Assembly (NCBI GenBank): GCA_020059465.1
Contig: JAGVBZ010000031.1
Coordinates: 1-43,616 of the forward strand
Source: Brevinematales bacterium
Lineage (GTDB): Bacteria > Spirochaetota > Brevinematia > Brevinematales > GWF1-51-8
Length of the DNA stretch: 43,616 bases
Direction: 5' to 3'
Shown here in pieces: positions 25,345 to 34,197 of the stretch (positions are counted from its first letter, which is position 1; each line of letters opens with the position of its first letter). Both the position numbers and the translations under genes were made by a program. The notes under the pieces were generated by a model. It did not search any database and was not told the DNA's origin. It saw only the letters and a list, made by a program, of their open reading frames with translations.

Positions 25345-27177
25345 CTAATACTCATAATAATAAACAGAACCAGTATTTCCATTATCCCCTTTATTTCCTA
25401 TAACAAACTTATTTCCATCTGCGGAAAGGGAAACAGATACCCCAAACCAGTCGTTTACCGCACCATCATATGCGCTAAATTTCTTTTCCATCCAAATACT
25501 TCCATTCCATTTATATAAGTATACAGAACCTGATAGGCTGCCATTATCATCATCGCCCTTTGCACCTATAAGAACGGAGTTACCGTCCTTTGAGACAGAA
25601 ACAGAAAAACCAAAATTTGCCCCAGCTATTCCATCTGATGCAGTTATCTTATTTGTTTCCCAAGCACTTCCAACTAATCGAAATATATAAACGGAACCAG
25701 AATCAACGCCTTTATCATCGTCAAAAGGGGATCCTACGGCAAGAAAAGATCCATTTTGGGAGAGGGAAATAGAGTATCCAAAAGAATCGTTAGCAGCTCC
25801 ATCAAGTGGAACGAATTTATTACTCATCACCCATGAACCACCATTCCAGATAAATGCATATACGGAACCTGAATCACTTCCTTTGTCATCATCATCCCTT
25901 GCACTGGCTGCTAAAACGTTTCCATCCGCGGATAAAAACACAGAATAGCCAAAACGGTCTACAAACGCTCCATCTGGAGTTATAAGTTTATTTGTTATTG
26001 CCCAAACGGTTCCATTCCATTTATATACATATACTGATCCTTGGTCTGGATTTGCTGCGATATCGTCACCCATCGCACCGATAGCCACAACATTTCCAGC
26101 AGCTGAAATTGAAACAGATTGACCGAAATTATCTCCTGATAAACCATCTGAGGCAATAAACTTATTTGTTTTCCATATACCCCCTTCCCATCTATATAAA
26201 TAAACAGAACCGGATTGAGTTCCTTTATCATCATCATAGGGTACACCAGTGATAACAATGTTTCCATTTGAAGATAACCCTACGGAATGACCGTAATTTG
26301 CATTAGCAATTCCGTCCAAAGGAATAAAAATATTTTCAGACCATGCAATTCCATTCCATTTATATAAGTAAAAAGAACCGGAATTGTTTCCTTTATCATC
26401 ATTATTTCGAGCTCCAACTATGATGGAAGTTCCGTCAGTCGAAAGACCAACTGAATAACCAAATTCATCACTGAGCGCACCGTCGCTGGCATATTTTTTT
26501 TCACAAAGCCATGTTCGTGCATATACGATATGATTCGTTGTAAAATTTGTTCTCCCGTCACCGGAAATCGCTTTTACAACTAGCGTGTTTGTGTTATTTA
26601 GTAAATATTTTAGATTGTATTTCCATTTGATGTTTTGGGTACTTAAACCGTTTGTAATAATAAAAAACGGAGAATTATTAGTACTAAGTTCCACCTTGGA
26701 AATAATAATTGGATAATCGATATATGCAATTCCTGCTATTGAGACTGGTAAATTAGTAAATACGCTAAAATCTTCAATGTTTGTCAGGGAGACTGAAAGA
26801 TAAAGAATCTTTTCCAAGGTTATATTTAAAAAGCTGACATTCTTATTATTATCATAAACAAAAAACGAAATAGTATTGTTCCCCACTGGCAATATTTTTT
26901 CCGGAGATGACCACTGATCTCCGTGCAATTCAATATCGTTGGTTTTATTGTTAAGAATCATAATAATTTTATTGATCCCACTTTCTTTATCTATAGCAAA
27001 ACCACTTAATGCAACAGAAGTGTAAACTTGCTGTTTATTAGTATGGGATGAAATAGTTATTATTGGAGGTATTTTATCGCTTAATATAACTATATCCTCA
27101 GGCTCAAGAAGTTGTTTAAAAAAATCACAGGTAGAAAGTAGTATGCAAAGCGGTAATAAAAATAGGGTCTTTCGCAT
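25345..27177 (-). CDS. Lipoprotein with seven FG-GAP-like beta-propeller repeats
   Basis: The 610-residue product has a signal peptide with lipobox (ILLSTC), one or two Ig-like domains at about residues 35-215, and then seven repeats of about 54 residues. Each carries the pattern DG-x5-FG-x-S-V-x-L-S-x-(D/N)-G, then G-x3-DDDKG-x3-SGSVY-x-Y-(K/R)-W. Seven such repeats would close a seven-bladed propeller with Ca-binding DDDKG loops, as in integrin alpha-like FG-GAP proteins. Its role is probably surface binding or adhesion. The gene is clearly more AT-rich than its neighbours and lies between two amidohydrolase remnants, which points to transfer or rearrangement. ATG 27177 has GGAGG upstream. 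Confidence 0.85.
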   Translation of the reverse strand: MRKTLFLLPLCILLSTCDFFKQLLEPEDIVILSDKIPPIITISSHTNKQQVYTSVALSGFAIDKESGINKIIMILNNKTNDIELHGDQWSSPEKILPVGNNTISFFVYDNNKNVSFLNITLEKILYLSVSLTNIEDFSVFTNLPVSIAGIAYIDYPIIISKVELSTNNSPFFIITNGLSTQNIKWKYNLKYLLNNTNTLVVKAISGDGRTNFTTNHIVYARTWLCEKKYASDGALSDEFGYSVGLSTDGTSIIVGARNNDDKGNNSGSFYLYKWNGIAWSENIFIPLDGIANANYGHSVGLSSNGNIVITGVPYDDDKGTQSGSVYLYRWEGGIWKTNKFIASDGLSGDNFGQSVSISAAGNVVAIGAMGDDIAANPDQGSVYVYKWNGTVWAITNKLITPDGAFVDRFGYSVFLSADGNVLAASARDDDDKGSDSGSVYAFIWNGGSWVMSNKFVPLDGAANDSFGYSISLSQNGSFLAVGSPFDDDKGVDSGSVYIFRLVGSAWETNKITASDGIAGANFGFSVSVSKDGNSVLIGAKGDDDNGSLSGSVYLYKWNGSIWMEKKFSAYDGAVNDWFGVSVSLSADGNKFVIGNKGDNGNTGSVYYYEY

Positions 27178-27222
27178 AATATCCTCCGAATTTTAAAGAA
27201 ATTTTATATTACAATGATTAAT

Positions 27223-27258
27223 ATCATGAGGAATACTGATAATCTTGTCAAGATTATC
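27223..27258 (-). promoter_or_regulatory. Promoter with overlapping perfect palindrome for the propeller gene
   Basis: On the minus strand TTGACA (27246-27251), a 17-base spacer and CATGAT (27223-27228). The -35 box lies inside a perfect 10+1+10 inverted repeat at 27238-27258 (GATAATCTTG, T, CAAGATTATC). There is no T-run after it, so it resembles an operator more than a terminator. Confidence 0.6.
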
Positions 27259-27339
27259 ATCGTTCCAATATTATTCTGTAACCAATAAAATAGGTGAAAT
27301 AGTAGAGGCATTTTATTAAATAATATGGCTTTAGTAAAA

Positions 27340-27608
27340 TCAGAACCCGAACAGGCGCGCCGAATTGCGCCAGAGCACGTCCTCCGCATCGGACGGGGAT
27401 AACTCGGCACGGATAGATTTTATCATCCCGGTATAATTTGCGTATGTATCCGGCCCAGCGATAGGCGCGTCGCTGCCGAATAAAACCTTTCCGCTTCCGC
27501 AAAGACAGCGACGATACTGCAACCTAAACAGAGCGAACAATGAAGATGGGGAGTAGCTTGTCCCGCGAATAGCGGGATGCCGAAATGGCAGTGTGAATCG
27601 AATATCAT
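27340..27608 (-). pseudogene. Amidohydrolase remnant with large internal deletion
   Basis: At 27561-27608 the minus strand encodes MIFDSHCHFGIPLFAG, the metal-binding D-x-H-x-H start of a TatD/amidohydrolase-2 protein. At about 27340-27485, in another frame, it encodes FGSDAPIAGPDTYANY and SPSDAEDVLWRNSARLFGF followed by a stop, the end of the same kind of protein with its last metal-binding Asp. The central ~200 residues are absent and the junction is noncoding. The start overlaps the end of the deacetylase gene by 4 bases, as it would have in an intact operon. Confidence 0.75.
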
Positions 27609-28447
27609 GAAACTTCTGACGGGGGTATCTTTTTCAATTCGCCGCCTTTCAGTTCGATCGCGCGTTTATTGTGCTTCAGCCATACCGGTATTGCCGACGG
27701 ATTGTATGCAATTGTTTCATCGGCGGAAAAACGCACCTGATCGATCGCTTTGAGATAATCCATGACCTCGACCAGTGTGGCATACCAGATTTCCTCCTGC
27801 TTACCGAGCCGTTCGCAAAGGTATTCCATGTATTTCCATCCCTTGCTGGTATCGGTGGAAAGAAAACCGTCAAGCTCGTAGCTATGTCCCCAAATAATAA
27901 AAAGCATCATCTGCAGCGGAATAAGGCTCAGGAAACGTTCCGCAGGCTGGAGCGCGTTGGTATGATGGGCGGTGCATGGCCAGAGGATAAACGACTGCGG
28001 AAGGTCGAACTTTCCAGAATCGCCGGAGGCCTCCCCTCTTGCGTACTCTATTCCGAGTTCCGGGAGGAGAGTCAGGACATGCTGGTTGTAGGTGCCGTAG
28101 GGAATTGACATACCGCGTACGGGGTACCCGGTGAGGTCTTCCAAAGCCTTACGGTCGTTAAGCACCTCGCGCCTGATTTCGGAGTCGTCGAGCTGTTCCA
28201 GATGAAGGTGATTGACCGTATGCGAGGAGATCTCGTGGCCGGCGTATAGATTGGCGATTTCCCCTGGCAGGACATGATACGCCCCGCCGAGCTTCCCGGA
28301 ATTGAGATGGAATGTCCCGCGAATCCCGTTGGCGTTCATCATATCGACAAGACGGCGGTCGTGCTCGCTGCCGTCGTCGTAACTCAGAACCAACGCTTTC
28401 AGACGTCCCTTCGGAAAGCAGAATTTTTCCCGTTTTTTTATATCCAC
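27605..28447 (-). CDS. Polysaccharide deacetylase (NodB homology)
   Basis: A carbohydrate esterase family 4 domain removes acetyl groups from a polysaccharide, possibly peptidoglycan or capsule. Motif 1 is LSYDDGSEHDRRL (catalytic base Asp and metal Asp) and motif 2 is EISSHTVNHLHLEQL (metal His residues); ARGEASGDSG and WGHSYEL follow. Length is 280 residues. There is no obvious signal peptide, so the place of action is unclear. The start is GTG 28447 with GGGGGAAG upstream. It is followed, with a 4-base overlap, by an amidohydrolase remnant, which suggests it once formed an operon with that hydrolase. Confidence 0.88.
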   Translation of the reverse strand: MDIKKREKFCFPKGRLKALVLSYDDGSEHDRRLVDMMNANGIRGTFHLNSGKLGGAYHVLPGEIANLYAGHEISSHTVNHLHLEQLDDSEIRREVLNDRKALEDLTGYPVRGMSIPYGTYNQHVLTLLPELGIEYARGEASGDSGKFDLPQSFILWPCTAHHTNALQPAERFLSLIPLQMMLFIIWGHSYELDGFLSTDTSKGWKYMEYLCERLGKQEEIWYATLVEVMDYLKAIDQVRFSADETIAYNPSAIPVWLKHNKRAIELKGGELKKIPPSEVS

Positions 28448-28550
28448 GCTTCCCCCTGTTATGATAACCAGGAAACGCCCCGATAATATCTGATTTCAAT
28501 TATATTATAACGAATACCGAGGGATTTATCTATATCTAAACGGTTATTTC

Positions 28551-28599
28551 TGAAAAAATAAACCCCCGTCTCTCCCTGAAATGGGACAGAACGGGGGTT
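28551..28599 (-). terminator. Intrinsic terminator after the TMEM43-like gene
   Basis: AACCCCCGT (28561-28569) pairs perfectly with ACGGGGGTT (28591-28599), with further inner pairing. On the minus strand it is followed by TTTATTTTTTC. It begins 17 bases after the gene's stop. Confidence 0.88.
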
Positions 28600-28615
28600 G
28601 TTAGTTAGTATTCTA

Positions 28616-29782
28616 TTAAGCGGCCGCAGCTTTTTTCTTCTTAGTCGACATCACGATTACAATCAGCGCGATAATAATTACCGCCACAATAATCAGTGCG
28701 ATGATGTTATGGAATATCGCCGATATGATAATGGTCAGGAAGCTCAGTACAGCCGCGACAACAAACGTAATGATACCGATGATAGCGCCGCCGACGTCGC
28801 CGAGGAACGGGAGCACGTTCAGCACCGAGACAAGCGGGCCGAACAGGGACGACAAGCCGATCCACATGAGGAGAAATCCTACGCCGCGGAGTATCCATGT
28901 CAGCATCTGGTGCTCGGCGTTCAGGGTAGAAATAGCGGTGGCGCGGTCGCCCAAGAGCACGCGCGAAAATGCGGGTTCGTTCTCGTCTTCGCTGTACTTA
29001 TACTTGTCGATCGAGTTCCCATTCGCTTCGCCGAACGCGGTTACTTTCGTTCCGCTCACAAGACCGTTAAAACTGATGCGGATATCGTTAAAGTTGTTTT
29101 CACCGGAGGAGGATGCAAGGAACGGAATATAAATATACTTCCCGTCGGTAATCTTCATTTTTCCGGATAGTTTGGCGTTCTTTTCATCGAGCGAAATCTT
29201 TTCCCCGGGAACGTCGATATTGATATCGTTGGGACTCAGCATCCATTTACCGATCTTCGCTGTGTTGACTTGGAATGAATCGCTGGAATATGTTTCAACA
29301 ACATTTTTTATGACAACGTTGCGTTCGTTCTCCCATTGATTGACGCCGCTGGAATTAAAATCGCCTACAGATTTTGGGCTCGACTGCCAACTCATCTTAT
29401 AGGTATATGTTTTTACAGTATCGCTTGACCCGCCGACATTCTTCTTTTCTTTAGTGTGGACATTTTCTTCCCATGCGTAATATTCGACGGAACGGTTTAA
29501 ACGAATATACTTACCGGACTTCATGAAAACGGTATCAAACACCGGGGTGTCCGCGGTGATTTCACCTGTGATCGATACAAATTTGCCGTTCATATTTCCG
29601 GCCTGCCCGGGTTCGGCGACCTCACTGGTTTTCGCGATATTCGCGAGATTAACACGTCCTTCGTTCCACCAAAGAAGCGGGAACGCGGCGATAAACATAA
29701 CGATACCAACAAGAAAGCCCGTAAAACTGTTTTTGATGTTACCGCCCCAACTAGTGTGGGTAACTTCTTCATAAGGTGCCAT
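28616..29782 (-). CDS. TMEM43/LUMA-family membrane protein
   Basis: The 388-residue protein has the TMEM43 layout: an N-terminal helix (about 20-40, ending LLWWNEGRV, the family's hallmark), a large extracytoplasmic region of ~240 residues (VEYYAWEENVHTKEK, SSGVNQWENE), then four C-terminal helices starting near LRGVGFLLMWIGLSSLF and a Lys-rich tail. In animals TMEM43 sits in the inner nuclear membrane; bacterial homologues have no established role. ATG 29782 has AGGAGG at ideal spacing. Promoter and terminator make it a one-gene unit, divergent from the hybrid kinase gene 188 bases away. Confidence 0.9.
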   Translation of the reverse strand: MAPYEEVTHTSWGGNIKNSFTGFLVGIVMFIAAFPLLWWNEGRVNLANIAKTSEVAEPGQAGNMNGKFVSITGEITADTPVFDTVFMKSGKYIRLNRSVEYYAWEENVHTKEKKNVGGSSDTVKTYTYKMSWQSSPKSVGDFNSSGVNQWENERNVVIKNVVETYSSDSFQVNTAKIGKWMLSPNDINIDVPGEKISLDEKNAKLSGKMKITDGKYIYIPFLASSSGENNFNDIRISFNGLVSGTKVTAFGEANGNSIDKYKYSEDENEPAFSRVLLGDRATAISTLNAEHQMLTWILRGVGFLLMWIGLSSLFGPLVSVLNVLPFLGDVGGAIIGIITFVVAAVLSFLTIIISAIFHNIIALIIVAVIIIALIVIVMSTKKKKAAAA

Positions 29783-29820
29783 AATCGCCTCCTAAAATAA
29801 TATATTTTTATCGAAGTATT

Positions 29821-29849
29821 AGCATACTGCTATTTTTAAGAAATGTCTA
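29821..29849 (-). promoter_or_regulatory. Promoter for the TMEM43-like gene
   Basis: On the minus strand TAGACA (29844-29849), a 17-base spacer and TATGCT (29821-29826), 38 bases before the ATG. Confidence 0.5.
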
Positions 29850-29899
29850 TTGAAATTTCGAAAATATTCATAGAAAACTGGTCTTTTTAATAGGTTATC

Positions 29900-29908
29900 T
29901 GCTATAAT
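29900..29908 (+). promoter_or_regulatory. Extended -10 promoter for the hybrid kinase gene
   Basis: TGCTATAAT is a perfect extended -10 element; no good -35 box lies 17 bases upstream. Transcription from it would start near 29915, only about 10 bases before a small open frame at 29925. Confidence 0.5.
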
Positions 29909-29924
29909 AATTCGGGAGTGAAAA

Positions 29925-29984
29925 ATGGCATTTCTATCTTTTTGGTTTTCGCGTCTAATTCGGAGAAAAAATGGCGAAAATTAA
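29925..29984 (+). CDS. Possible 19-codon leader ORF overlapping the kinase start
   Basis: ATG 29925 has GGGAG 6 bases upstream and encodes 19 residues (MAFLSFWFSRLIRRKNGEN) before TAA at 29982-29984. This frame runs 14 bases into the kinase gene, whose own ATG is at 29971. Translation of the small frame could couple to, or compete with, kinase translation. It may be chance; only arrangement and ribosome site support it. Confidence 0.3.
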   Translation: MAFLSFWFSRLIRRKNGEN

Positions 29985-32955
29985 GAAAATAGAAGAAGGG
30001 TTATCTGGGGAATTCGATTTTTATAATCCGCTTAATAATAATGACGCATCTCGGGACGATGATTTTTTGCGGCAGTTTTTTAGCTGTCTCAGGGAGGGCG
30101 TATGGGTAATCGACAGCAGGGGCATTACCGCATATGTCAACGATGTGATGGCTGGAATTGTTGGATATGCCGCGGACGAGTTGATAGGGCGGGGTTTTAA
30201 AGATTTGATATCCGGTCAGGCTGAAAAAAAGGCCGGAGAGTATTTTTCCGAAATGCAGCGTGGATCGCTAAATGAGTTTGACCTAGTATTGGTACATAAA
30301 ACCGGGAGAGAAATCTATGTCTCTCTAAAAACCGCTCCTTTTTACAGCAAAGGGGGCGAATATAAAGGTTCGGTTTCCACCGTAATCGATTTTTCCCGAA
30401 AGAAGCTTTTTGAAACAGCTCTGGATTACGAGACCCGTCTCAACAAAATAATTTCCGAGATCTATTTACCCCTCACCGATCAGAACACATCGATTTCAAA
30501 AATAGCGGCATTGATTTTAGGGCATGCGAAGGCGTTGACAGGGAGCAGGAACGGGTATGTTTCCGAGATCGATTTTATTACCGGGGAGAATAAGGGACAT
30601 ATTGTTACACATACTGTCGAAGAGGGCTGTAAAGTTCAAAACGCCGGTCAGTCTGCTGCATTGACTCCGGGTCCTGACGGTAAATTTCCCGGCCTTTCCG
30701 GGCATTCCCTCAATACGGGGGAATCCTTCTATACAAACCGCCCCCATGAGCATCCGAGTTCCAAGGGATTTCCGGAGGGGCATATACCGATCGAACGGTT
30801 TTTATCGGTTGCGGTAAAATTAGACAACAGGGTGGTCGGACAGATCGCGCTTTCCAACCCTCAGCGCGATTACAGCGACCTTGACCTGAACTCGATGATC
30901 CGTTTGGGCGAGTATTACGGATGGGCAATTCAGCGTTTCCGGGAGCAGAAAAAACTGTCCGACAGCGAAGAACTCATGCGGCAGGTGTTCGATGCGTCTC
31001 CTAACAGAATATATATAAAAGATAATAAAGGCAGGTTTCTTCTTGCGAATAAGATCTCGTGCGAAGTATTCGGGGTGACTCTCGATGAATTGCTCGGTAA
31101 AACCGCATCGGAAATGGCGGAGTGGGGTTTGATGAACAGACCGGAAGCGGAAATGATAGACCGTGACGAGAAAGAAGTCCTTAAAACGCAGAAACCTGTA
31201 TTAATACCCGAAGAGAGTATTACGGCGAAGAGCGGAAAAGTCAGCTGGTTCAGAACGGTCAAGATTCCCTTCCGTTATCGGGACGAGTTATGCATATTGG
31301 GCGTCTCGATGGATATTACCCAGATGCGGGAGCAGGAGGAGGAACTGGGGCGTCAGTTGGAGCGCTATGAGGACTTAAAAGAACTCATTGAAAATAAAGA
31401 GACGAAGATTTACGAGACATATTATCAGCTCAATCAGATTTTTAATTCTTCGCCCGTAGGGATGTGCCTGATCGACAGGGAATTTAACGTGACTATGGCA
31501 AATGAAACATTCTGCAAACTTGCGGAGCGGGATCTGAGATATATACTCGATTCCAAATGTTATCAGGTTTTTAGAAGCGAGATCTGTTTTACCGAAAAAT
31601 GCAGCCTTCTCCGGATTATGCGCGGAGAGAAGAATCATGAGAATCAGTTAGTGTGGGAACGGAGGGATGAAACATCGCTTCCCTGTTTTACAGACGCCAA
31701 ACCTTTCTTTGATTTTCATAGCGAGCTTATCGGCATCATCCACACCTATCAGGATATTTCCCAGATTCTGACAACACAGGAGGAGTTGAAAAACAAAGAG
31801 TTGCTTCTCTATCAATCCCAAAAAATGGAAGCGATCGGACGTTTGGCCGGCGGGATCGCGCACGATTTCAATAACCTTCTCACTATTATCAACGGATATA
31901 CCGACATGCTTCTGCTGAATTCCGATAAGGGGAGCGAATTATACAAGGCGCTGAACGAAATTCATAAGGCGTCGAAAAGCGGTGCCTCCCTGACAGGACA
32001 GCTTCTCGCGTTCAGCCGGAAGCAGATCCTTGATTTTAAAGTGATTGACCTCAATTCTGTGCTGAAGAATATCGAAATGATGCTGAAAAGGGTGGTGGGA
32101 GAGAATATCCGGGTAGTGATAACCCTCGATCCCGGAATACCAAGCATTAAGGCCGATAAAAGCCAGCTGGAGCAGGTTCTCATGAACCTTGTAGTGAACG
32201 CCCATGACGCGCTCCCCGACGGCGGGAAAATTACTATTTCCACCCGGGGAGAACACTTCGAAAACCGTGTTATTCCTTCTGTCTCTCATCCTGTCAGCGG
32301 CGATTATGTCATGCTGGCTGTCGAGGATAACGGTACCGGAATGAGCAAGGAAATCCTTGGTAATATTTTCGAGCCGTTTTTTACTACCAAACGCGCCGGG
32401 GAAGGTACCGGGCTTGGACTGCCGACCGTATTCGGGATAGTCAAACAGCACAACGGGTATATTCATGTGACCAGCGAAGAGGGCAAGGGTTCGCGTTTCG
32501 AAATATATTTCCCTGCGCTCGGAAAAACTGTTTCTCCCCTGCGCGAGGTATCCGCGCCGGAAATTACCCCGGGGGTAATGGGGCATGGCGAAATGATTCT
32601 TGTGGTCGAGGATGAGAAGGCGCTGGCGGGGTTTGCTAAACGGATACTTGAGAATAACGGGTACTGCGTTCTGACTACGGGAAGTGTCGCGGAGGCGAAG
32701 GAGATTTATAAAAAGAGGCAGGCTGAAATTTCGCTTGTTTTTACCGATCTGGTTTTGACGGACGGTTTCGGGATGGAGATCATTCTCTACCTGAAAAGCA
32801 TCGATCCACTGATAAAAATCATCGCGACATCCGGGTATGTGGACAAACAGCTCGATCAGAGCTTTTTTACAGAACAGGGAATACCGTTTATAAAAAAACC
32901 CTATGAAATAACCCAGTTGATCGATTTAACCTTCCGGCTTCTGAATGACGGATAA
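29971..32955 (+). CDS. Hybrid sensor histidine kinase (PAS-GAF-PAS-PAS-HisKA-HATPase-REC)
   Basis: The 994-residue soluble kinase has no membrane helix. In order it has a PAS domain (about 30-145), a GAF-like domain (about 160-320), and two more PAS domains (about 330-450 and 475-600). HisKA follows with GRLAGGIAHDFNNLLTI (phospho-His H631), then the ATPase domain (N box QVLMNLVVNAHDAL, G boxes VEDNGTGM and GEGTGLGLPTVFG) and a C-terminal receiver with VVEDEKALAG and FTDLVLTDG (phospho-Asp D926). The wording is that of NtrB-like phosphorelay kinases. No output regulator is encoded nearby, so the phosphate probably goes to a protein elsewhere. GGAGA lies 5 bases before the ATG. Confidence 0.94.
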   Translation: MAKIKKIEEGLSGEFDFYNPLNNNDASRDDDFLRQFFSCLREGVWVIDSRGITAYVNDVMAGIVGYAADELIGRGFKDLISGQAEKKAGEYFSEMQRGSLNEFDLVLVHKTGREIYVSLKTAPFYSKGGEYKGSVSTVIDFSRKKLFETALDYETRLNKIISEIYLPLTDQNTSISKIAALILGHAKALTGSRNGYVSEIDFITGENKGHIVTHTVEEGCKVQNAGQSAALTPGPDGKFPGLSGHSLNTGESFYTNRPHEHPSSKGFPEGHIPIERFLSVAVKLDNRVVGQIALSNPQRDYSDLDLNSMIRLGEYYGWAIQRFREQKKLSDSEELMRQVFDASPNRIYIKDNKGRFLLANKISCEVFGVTLDELLGKTASEMAEWGLMNRPEAEMIDRDEKEVLKTQKPVLIPEESITAKSGKVSWFRTVKIPFRYRDELCILGVSMDITQMREQEEELGRQLERYEDLKELIENKETKIYETYYQLNQIFNSSPVGMCLIDREFNVTMANETFCKLAERDLRYILDSKCYQVFRSEICFTEKCSLLRIMRGEKNHENQLVWERRDETSLPCFTDAKPFFDFHSELIGIIHTYQDISQILTTQEELKNKELLLYQSQKMEAIGRLAGGIAHDFNNLLTIINGYTDMLLLNSDKGSELYKALNEIHKASKSGASLTGQLLAFSRKQILDFKVIDLNSVLKNIEMMLKRVVGENIRVVITLDPGIPSIKADKSQLEQVLMNLVVNAHDALPDGGKITISTRGEHFENRVIPSVSHPVSGDYVMLAVEDNGTGMSKEILGNIFEPFFTTKRAGEGTGLGLPTVFGIVKQHNGYIHVTSEEGKGSRFEIYFPALGKTVSPLREVSAPEITPGVMGHGEMILVVEDEKALAGFAKRILENNGYCVLTTGSVAEAKEIYKKRQAEISLVFTDLVLTDGFGMEIILYLKSIDPLIKIIATSGYVDKQLDQSFFTEQGIPFIKKPYEITQLIDLTFRLLNDG

Positions 32956-32964
32956 GTCAAATTC

Positions 32965-33010
32965 TTAACTTTTTCACCGCTTCATGCTAAAATGATTTCA
33001 GTGAATCATT
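32965..33010 (+). promoter_or_regulatory. Promoter and palindrome for the tail-fibre-like gene
   Basis: TTAACT (32965-32970), a 17-base spacer and TAAAAT (32988-32993). The inverted repeat AATGATT-TCAGTG-AATCATT (32991-33010) covers the expected start site and could be an operator or a 5' hairpin. Confidence 0.5.
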
Positions 33011-33024
33011 CGGAGGTCACGATC

Positions 33025-34194
33025 ATGAAAAGAACCGTTATAACCGGGCTGTCCGCGTTATTATTATTACCTGTATTTATCTATTCCGCTATCATAAAAA
33101 AGCCGTACGATTTCGCGTCCGGCGCATTGATAAAAGCCGTGGACTTTAATTCCAACTTCGATACCCTTTATTCCTGGGCGAACGGCGGAATTGATGCGGA
33201 GAACCTCGCGTTCGACAGCAGGATGATTTGGAAGGTAAGCGGCGGGCAAATGACCGTTAAAGGTTCATTTATCGGTATGGGGTTGATTAATCCTGATTCT
33301 CCGCTGCATATCGCGTATTCCATCGATAATAAGCCGATTCAGGCAAAGTTCGGCAAGGGCGGGCTGGAGCTTTTCGACTCGGGGAATAAACCGTTCCTGC
33401 GGTTATCGTCGTCCTCGATCCTGATGACCATGTATTCCTATCTCGGTTCGGGTTTGGGTTTCCGGGTTTCTCCCGCCGGGTCGGACGATCTTGCGCTGCC
33501 CCCTCAGATGGTGATCCTGACTAACGGGCGTGTCGGAATCGGCACCACTTTCCCCGGCGCGATGCTTCATATTAAAAAGGGATCGGTCGGACCTTTCTAT
33601 ATCGACTCGTATGTCAGCGCGATTATCGAAAGCGACTTCAATTCATACCTGACCCTTCTCGCGCCGTCCACCTTGCAGGTCGGTATCCGTTTCGGCGACC
33701 AGAACGATACCAAAGCCGGGGTGATCGTCTTCAATAACTATAATAAATCCTTTACAATCGGGATAAAGAACAGCGCTGCGGTCACTGTTGCGAGCAACGG
33801 GAATGTCGGTATCGGGAGCGCCGTCCCCGAAGCGAAACTCCATGTCATCGGGGATATTAAAATCACCGGAGACCTGATCACCGATGTCGCCAAGTATCCC
33901 GATTTTGTGTTCGCGCCGGGTTATTCGCTGATGTCGCTTCCGCAGGTCGCGGAGTATATCGGTGCAAACGGCCACCTGCCGGGGATGCCGTCAGCGGCGG
34001 AAGTGAAAAAGAACGGGTTCATGCTTAAGGAGCAGAGCCGCCTTACCCTTCAGAAGCTCGAGGAAGCGTTTTTATATATTCTCCAGCAGGAGGGGAAACT
34101 TTCCGCGCTGAAGCAGGAAAACGATGCTCTGAAGGCAAAGAATGCCGAGCTTGAGAAGAGGCTGAACGCGATTGAGAAAAAGTTAGGATTATAG
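33025..34194 (+). CDS. Exported tail-fibre-like repeat protein with C-terminal coiled coil
   Basis: The 389-residue product has a signal peptide (KRTVITGLSALLLLPVFIYS). Its body is built from segments typical of tail-fibre-like surface proteins: GRVGIGTTFPGAMLHI and GNVGIGSAVPEAKLHVIGDI are two copies of the V-G-I-G-x3-P-x-A-x-L-H motif. It is followed by YSLMSLPQVAEYIGANGHLP, a block common before the end of Bacteroidota-type tail-fibre-domain proteins. The C-terminus is a coiled coil (LKQENDALKAKNAELEKRL) that would trimerise. The function is unknown, likely a surface fibre. ATG 33025 with CGGAGG is preferred over the frame opening at 32992. Confidence 0.8.
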   Translation: MKRTVITGLSALLLLPVFIYSAIIKKPYDFASGALIKAVDFNSNFDTLYSWANGGIDAENLAFDSRMIWKVSGGQMTVKGSFIGMGLINPDSPLHIAYSIDNKPIQAKFGKGGLELFDSGNKPFLRLSSSSILMTMYSYLGSGLGFRVSPAGSDDLALPPQMVILTNGRVGIGTTFPGAMLHIKKGSVGPFYIDSYVSAIIESDFNSYLTLLAPSTLQVGIRFGDQNDTKAGVIVFNNYNKSFTIGIKNSAAVTVASNGNVGIGSAVPEAKLHVIGDIKITGDLITDVAKYPDFVFAPGYSLMSLPQVAEYIGANGHLPGMPSAAEVKKNGFMLKEQSRLTLQKLEEAFLYILQQEGKLSALKQENDALKAKNAELEKRLNAIEKKLGL

Positions 34195-34197
34195 AAG

